NCBI GenBank assembly: GCA_022447855.1
Contig: JAKUTX010000003.1
Coordinates: forward strand, 1 to 64,000
Length of the DNA: 64,000 nt
DNA from: UBA6927 sp022447855
GTDB taxonomy: Bacteria > Chloroflexota > Dehalococcoidia > Lucifugimonadales > UBA6927
Direction: 5' to 3'
Positions within the stretch are counted from its first letter, which is position 1; each line of letters begins with the position of its first letter. Below, in pieces: positions 60,592 through 64,000 of this stretch. Both the position numbers and the translations under genes were made by a program. The notes under the pieces are model-generated. The model was not told the origin of the DNA and did no database searches. It was given only the letters and a program-made list of their open reading frames with translations.

Positions 60592-61326
60592 TCAAAATAT
60601 AGAATTCAGTCTTATTTGCATTAAAGCTTGTCCAGTTCCAAACAACCAATAATAAATTAAATATATACCAGCAAAAACCATTAATAAATTTCCCATCACT
60701 TCGAAATACGGGAAAACTCTTTTAATGAGTATTGTTGCAATCCCTTTGGCAGAAATTACTCCAATTGTGGCAAACAATATAGTAGTCCCCATACCTAATG
60801 CATAAACAAATGTTGCCACAAATACTTCCGCAAAGCCCAAAAAATCAGCAGGCCCTTTACCTATGGTTACTCCAATTGCTGCCACAAAGACTGGCAAAGC
60901 ACAACTAAGAGATGCTGCAGCATAGCCTACTCCAAATAAAAAAAGCCTGAATATTCCTTTACCCCCTGAAAAATTAACTCTACTAGCGACCAAAATTCCA
61001 AACTTTTTCTTAGATACAAGAAGAAAAAGTCCTAGAATGAATATCAATAATCCAACTCCAAGACCTAGAAACGGCATCAAATCTATTAAAAACCATGAAG
61101 TGAATCCTAATAAAATCCCAATAGCAGAAAACACCAAAATAAATCCTAGAGTTGTAATGAAAGCAATTTTCAAACCATATAAAACCAACCTGTAAGGATT
61201 AAAAATTGGTTTAGAAACCTCTAATTGATACCCAACAAATGCTGGGAACATAGCAGCGCCACATGGATTAAAAGCGGCAACAACACCAGCGAAAAACGCA
61301 AAAAATATGACTGCAGGATCAGACAC
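60592..61326 (-). CDS. ccdA: CcdA/DsbD-type thiol transporter
   Basis: A 244-aa membrane protein of the CcdA (DsbD core) family with about six membrane segments. It moves reducing power across the membrane for cytochrome c maturation. The two functional cysteines are in the N-terminal VAAFNPCGAAMFPAFVGY and in the later AASLSCALPVFVAAIG. The start is GTG at 61326 with AAGGA upstream. It lies 1.65 kb from ccmA-ccmB on the same strand, beyond the FAH gene, so it is part of the same maturation theme. Confidence 0.88.
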   Translation of the reverse strand: MSDPAVIFFAFFAGVVAAFNPCGAAMFPAFVGYQLEVSKPIFNPYRLVLYGLKIAFITTLGFILVFSAIGILLGFTSWFLIDLMPFLGLGVGLLIFILGLFLLVSKKKFGILVASRVNFSGGKGIFRLFLFGVGYAAASLSCALPVFVAAIGVTIGKGPADFLGFAEVFVATFVYALGMGTTILFATIGVISAKGIATILIKRVFPYFEVMGNLLMVFAGIYLIYYWLFGTGQALMQIRLNSIF

Positions 61327-61421
61327 TTGAAATTCCTTTATAAATCAAACACTGAAGGAAAATTCAGAGATTGAGAATATTGCTTCGCCCAAAATCTACA
61401 ATTCCGACACTAATAAATATT

Positions 61422-62474
61422 TTATCCAATCTCAATCATTCTTTGTACAGAACGAGCAGCTCGGTTAGCAATATCATTAGGAACATGAACCTCATATTGA
61501 GAATTTTTTAGACACTCAAGTGTATCCTCTAAAGTAATTTGATTCATATGAGGGCACCTCACACTACACATTCTAAGCATTTCTTTATCAGGATTTTCTG
61601 AGGCGATATTGTCTCCCATAGAACATTCGGTCAACAATAAATATTTTGAAGCCTTCGATTCAGAGGTGTATCTGATCATTGCATTAGTGCTACCTGAAAA
61701 ATCAGATGCTTCTACAACTTCAGGACTACACTCAGGATGAGACAAAATCAAAACATCAGAAAACTGCTTTCTAACACTATTAATATCCTCTACGGAAAAT
61801 TTTTCATGAACCTCACATCTACCTGCCCATCCAATCATCTGAAATTCAGAAAAATCTTCAGGCTGAAATTCCTTAGAATGAACATCAGGAAATGCAATCG
61901 TATATCCAAGTTGTGCTGCGACATTCTTAGATAAATACTCATCCGGAATAAAAATTACCTGATCAACCCCCAGTGATTGCACTACTGCAGATGCATTACT
62001 AGATGTGCAACAAATATCACACTCAGCCTTCACATCAGCATATGTATTTACATAGGTGACTACAGGGACACCCGGAAAACTTTTCTTAAGCTTTTTAACA
62101 TCTTCCGCTGTAATGCTTGAAGCAAGAGAACAACCTGCCTTTTGAGAAGGAATTAAAACTTTTTTATCAGGACTTAAAATTTTAGCAGTCTCAGCCATAA
62201 ACTGAACTCCACAAAAAACTATCACGTCCTTATCTGTTTCAGCCGCTCTCCTACTTAGCTCAAGAGAATCACCTACAAAATCAGGAATAGAATGAAACAA
62301 TGCTGGCTCCATGTAATTATGACCAAGGATCACTGCATTCATCTCTTCTTTAAGAAGATTTATTTCATATGCCAATTCAGATTTTAATTTCAATTCAAAA
62401 TCTGGGACGATCCCCGAAAGTTTTGATTCTAAATGCTTGAAAATTTCCAAGGAACTCTTTTTTGTAGTAGTCAT
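61422..62474 (-). CDS. nadA: Quinolinate synthase
   Basis: Makes quinolinate from iminoaspartate and dihydroxyacetone phosphate for NAD. The protein (350 aa) has AVILGHNYMEPALFHSIPDFVGDSLELSR, VFCGVQFMAETAKIL and the three cluster cysteines expected in KAECDICCTSSNA, in the TECSMGDN region and in RMCSVRCPHMNQI. Family words match the [4Fe-4S] NadA. It overlaps nadC by four bases (ATGA). nadB is not in the window. Confidence 0.95.
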   Translation of the reverse strand: MTTTKKSSLEIFKHLESKLSGIVPDFELKLKSELAYEINLLKEEMNAVILGHNYMEPALFHSIPDFVGDSLELSRRAAETDKDVIVFCGVQFMAETAKILSPDKKVLIPSQKAGCSLASSITAEDVKKLKKSFPGVPVVTYVNTYADVKAECDICCTSSNASAVVQSLGVDQVIFIPDEYLSKNVAAQLGYTIAFPDVHSKEFQPEDFSEFQMIGWAGRCEVHEKFSVEDINSVRKQFSDVLILSHPECSPEVVEASDFSGSTNAMIRYTSESKASKYLLLTECSMGDNIASENPDKEMLRMCSVRCPHMNQITLEDTLECLKNSQYEVHVPNDIANRAARSVQRMIEIG

Positions 62475-63328
62475 GAATTTCGCCCCTCAAATTGAGAATT
62501 CAATAAAAAACTAATATCCATCGCTTTCACCGAATGAGTTAATGCACCAACAGAAATGAAATCCACTCCTGTATATGCCACATCTTTCACATTAGCAAGT
62601 GTAACATTACCTGAAGCTTCCAAGGGAACCTTACCATTAACTATTCTAACAGATTTAGTCATATCTTCTAAATTCATATTGTCTAATAATATTCTATCAA
62701 CTTCTAAATCGATGGTCTCTTTTAATTCTAAAATGTTTTTTACTTCAACTTCAACCACAAGGTGTTTATATTTTCCATTTCTCACTCTAGATACTGCCTC
62801 AGAAATACTTCCTGATGCTTCAATATGATTCTCCTTGATTAAAACCATATCGTACAATCCCTCTCTATGATTAACCCCTCCTCCTAAAGAAACTGCCAAT
62901 TTATCTAAAAGTCGAATCCCGGGGGCTGTTTTTCTGGTATCTAGTATTTTGGCTTTTGTACCTTGTACTGCATCAACAAATTTACTGGTCGTTGTTGAAA
63001 TACCCGACATCCTCTGTAAAAAATTTAATGCCACTCTCTCACCACTTAGTAAAGCCCTACCGGACCCTCTTACAGTGGCTATAATTTCTCCAATTTTTAT
63101 TTTTTCTCCATCATTTTTTTTAATTGAAAATCGTACATTTTTATCTAGAGTATTAAACACAAGTGACGCGACTTCTAAACCTGAAACTACTCCATCCTGC
63201 CGACTAAGAAACTCCCCAAAAAAAATATCATTTGGTTTGACGGTTGAAAGAGTCGTTACATCTCCATCAGCAACATCTTCATTTAGAGCAGTCTCAATAA
63301 TCTTGTTAATTTTAGGCACCAAATTCAT
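62471..63328 (-). CDS. nadC: Nicotinate-nucleotide pyrophosphorylase
   Basis: Converts quinolinate and PRPP to nicotinate mononucleotide. LNEDVADGDVTTLSTV, GERVALNFLQRMSGIST, KILDTRKTAPGIRLLDKLAV and GGGVNHREGLYDMVLIKENHI are diagnostic. Length 285 aa. No good ribosome site precedes the ATG at 63328, so the transcript may have a short leader. It is first in the nadC-nadA pair. Confidence 0.95.
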   Translation of the reverse strand: MNLVPKINKIIETALNEDVADGDVTTLSTVKPNDIFFGEFLSRQDGVVSGLEVASLVFNTLDKNVRFSIKKNDGEKIKIGEIIATVRGSGRALLSGERVALNFLQRMSGISTTTSKFVDAVQGTKAKILDTRKTAPGIRLLDKLAVSLGGGVNHREGLYDMVLIKENHIEASGSISEAVSRVRNGKYKHLVVEVEVKNILELKETIDLEVDRILLDNMNLEDMTKSVRIVNGKVPLEASGNVTLANVKDVAYTGVDFISVGALTHSVKAMDISFLLNSQFEGRNS

Positions 63329-63449
63329 AGTTGGACAAAGTTATCATTAACTCCAAAATAGTTCAATCTTAAAAAACAATCTATTTTTTTACTTTTGGGG
63401 AATCTAGTTCAATTGACATCTGACCAACTTTTTGTTAATTTCCAATCAC

Positions 63450-63455
63450 TATAAT
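63450..63455 (+). promoter_or_regulatory. -10 box before the nitrite/sulfite reductase gene
   Basis: TATAAT at 63450-63455, 42 nt before the ATG. A TTGACA lies at 63413-63418 but at 31 bp, too far to be its -35. Confidence 0.35.
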
Positions 63456-63496
63456 TAACTATCTCGTGCGGCAAATAGACTTGGGGGAAGCCTAAA

Positions 63497-64000
63497 ATGA
63501 CACAGACATTTCAACCGGATTCTAGCAGAGTACTAGAAATTAGGGCTGATGAAATTGATGACTTTGAAGAACAAGTAACAAAATTCCAAGCAGGTGAATG
63601 GGACCCCACTCAATTTATGGCATTCAGACTTCGCCAAGGTATCTATGGTCAAAGGCAACCTGATGTTCACATGGTAAGGGTTAAAGCTCCTTTTGGAGGA
63701 TTAACAGCAGACCAGTTAGATGCACTAGGGGAAGTAGCTGAAAGATTCGCTCCACTTGGCAAAGGCCATGTTACAACTCGAGAAAACATTCAATTCCATC
63801 ATGTTTTGCTTTCTGACGGGGCTCCCTTAATGCGAATTTTAGGGGAAGTTGGTTTAAGCACTCGTGAAGCTTGCGGAAACACAGTAAGAAACGTTACCGG
63901 CTGTCCAAGTGCTGGAGTCTGTTCTGATGAACCTTTCGATGTCACTCCATATGCAGCCGCTTATTCTCGTTATTTTGTCCGACACCCGTTTAGTCAAGCA
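63497..64000 (+). CDS. Ferredoxin-dependent nitrite/sulfite reductase, 5' part (runs off the right edge)
   Basis: The first 168 codons of a siroheme nitrite/sulfite reductase. The ferredoxin-like half-domain is readable: FAPLGKGHVTTRENIQFHHV carries the TTRxNIQ motif, followed by STREACGNTVRNVTGCPSAG. The two siroheme-cluster cysteine pairs lie further on, outside the window. It could be assimilatory sulfite or nitrite reductase, which cannot be told apart from this part. GGGGGA precedes the ATG. Reduced ferredoxin from KorAB is a plausible donor. Confidence 0.87.
   Translation, partial: MTQTFQPDSSRVLEIRADEIDDFEEQVTKFQAGEWDPTQFMAFRLRQGIYGQRQPDVHMVRVKAPFGGLTADQLDALGEVAERFAPLGKGHVTTRENIQFHHVLLSDGAPLMRILGEVGLSTREACGNTVRNVTGCPSAGVCSDEPFDVTPYAAAYSRYFVRHPFSQA

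Noticed and set aside
1..64000. CRISPR arrays, insertion sequences, prophage or integrative elements
   Set aside because: No regularly spaced direct repeats, transposase, integrase or attachment-site duplication seen; the two tRNA genes have no integrase beside them.

Overview
The window is AT-rich (roughly 37% G+C by eye) and densely coded: about 54 protein genes, two tRNA genes, no rRNA, CRISPR array, insertion sequence or prophage. It looks like an ordinary bacterial chromosome segment. Gene content suggests a free-living, probably marine, heterotrophic Chloroflexota of the SAR202/Dehalococcoidia type: an enolase-superfamily enzyme among many catabolic hydrolases, a CoxMSL-type molybdenum hydroxylase, DUF917, RraA, FAH and PIG-L families, a 2-oxoacid:ferredoxin oxidoreductase with fused gamma-alpha subunit, and a ferredoxin-thioredoxin reductase catalytic chain. 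No single gene proves this, so the placement is an inference.

Layout. 0-3 kb: the start of a secreted protein, a small membrane protein and pyrG, all on the minus strand. 3-12 kb: rpoB-rpoC with their own promoter and a long leader. 11.6-13 kb: tRNA-Val, an FtrB-like/thioredoxin/glutaredoxin redox cassette, tRNA-Asp. 13-19 kb: dienelactone hydrolase with a DUF6295-like partner, DUF917, glnS, gluconolactonase-like SMP-30, gpmA. 19-23 kb: a sugar-acid set (tartronate-semialdehyde reductase-like, KDG kinase-like) running into two orphan Opp/Dpp ATPases. 23-29 kb: dgt, two small unknown genes, dnaG, rpoD, then DUF362. 29-34 kb: proA, proB and a gamma-glutamyltransferase. 34-46 kb: catabolic region with two NAD epimerases, RraA, an enolase-superfamily protein, an amidase, PIG-L, a MoaD-like carrier, the three-subunit molybdenum hydroxylase, a SelA-like PLP enzyme, a FlK-like thioesterase and an NHL propeller. 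46-50 kb: JAMM protease, TPR protein, and a pterin/queuosine cluster (folE, queC, queD, SDR). 50-58 kb: methyltransferase, cimA, pcrA, a MaoC hydratase pair, korAB. 58-64 kb: ccmAB, FAH, ccdA, nadA-nadC, and the start of a ferredoxin-dependent nitrite/sulfite reductase.

How the parts fit. KorAB would make reduced ferredoxin, which could feed the FtrB-thioredoxin relay and the sulfite/nitrite reductase. CcmAB and CcdA point to c-type cytochromes and a respiratory life. SMP-30, GarR-like, KdgK-like, enolase-superfamily and RraA proteins together outline sugar-acid or aromatic-acid breakdown. A MoaD/ThiS-like carrier ending Gly-Gly-Glu-Phe and a JAMM protease about 7 kb away suggest a CysO/Mec- or QbsE/QbsD-like processed sulfur-carrier pair; with the redox cassette this is the least routine signal here.

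Promoters are often recognisable as sigma-70 type (TTGACA or TTGACC, 16-18 bp, TATAAT-like), and TTG or GTG starts with good Shine-Dalgarno sequences are common. I corrected many gene starts on that basis.
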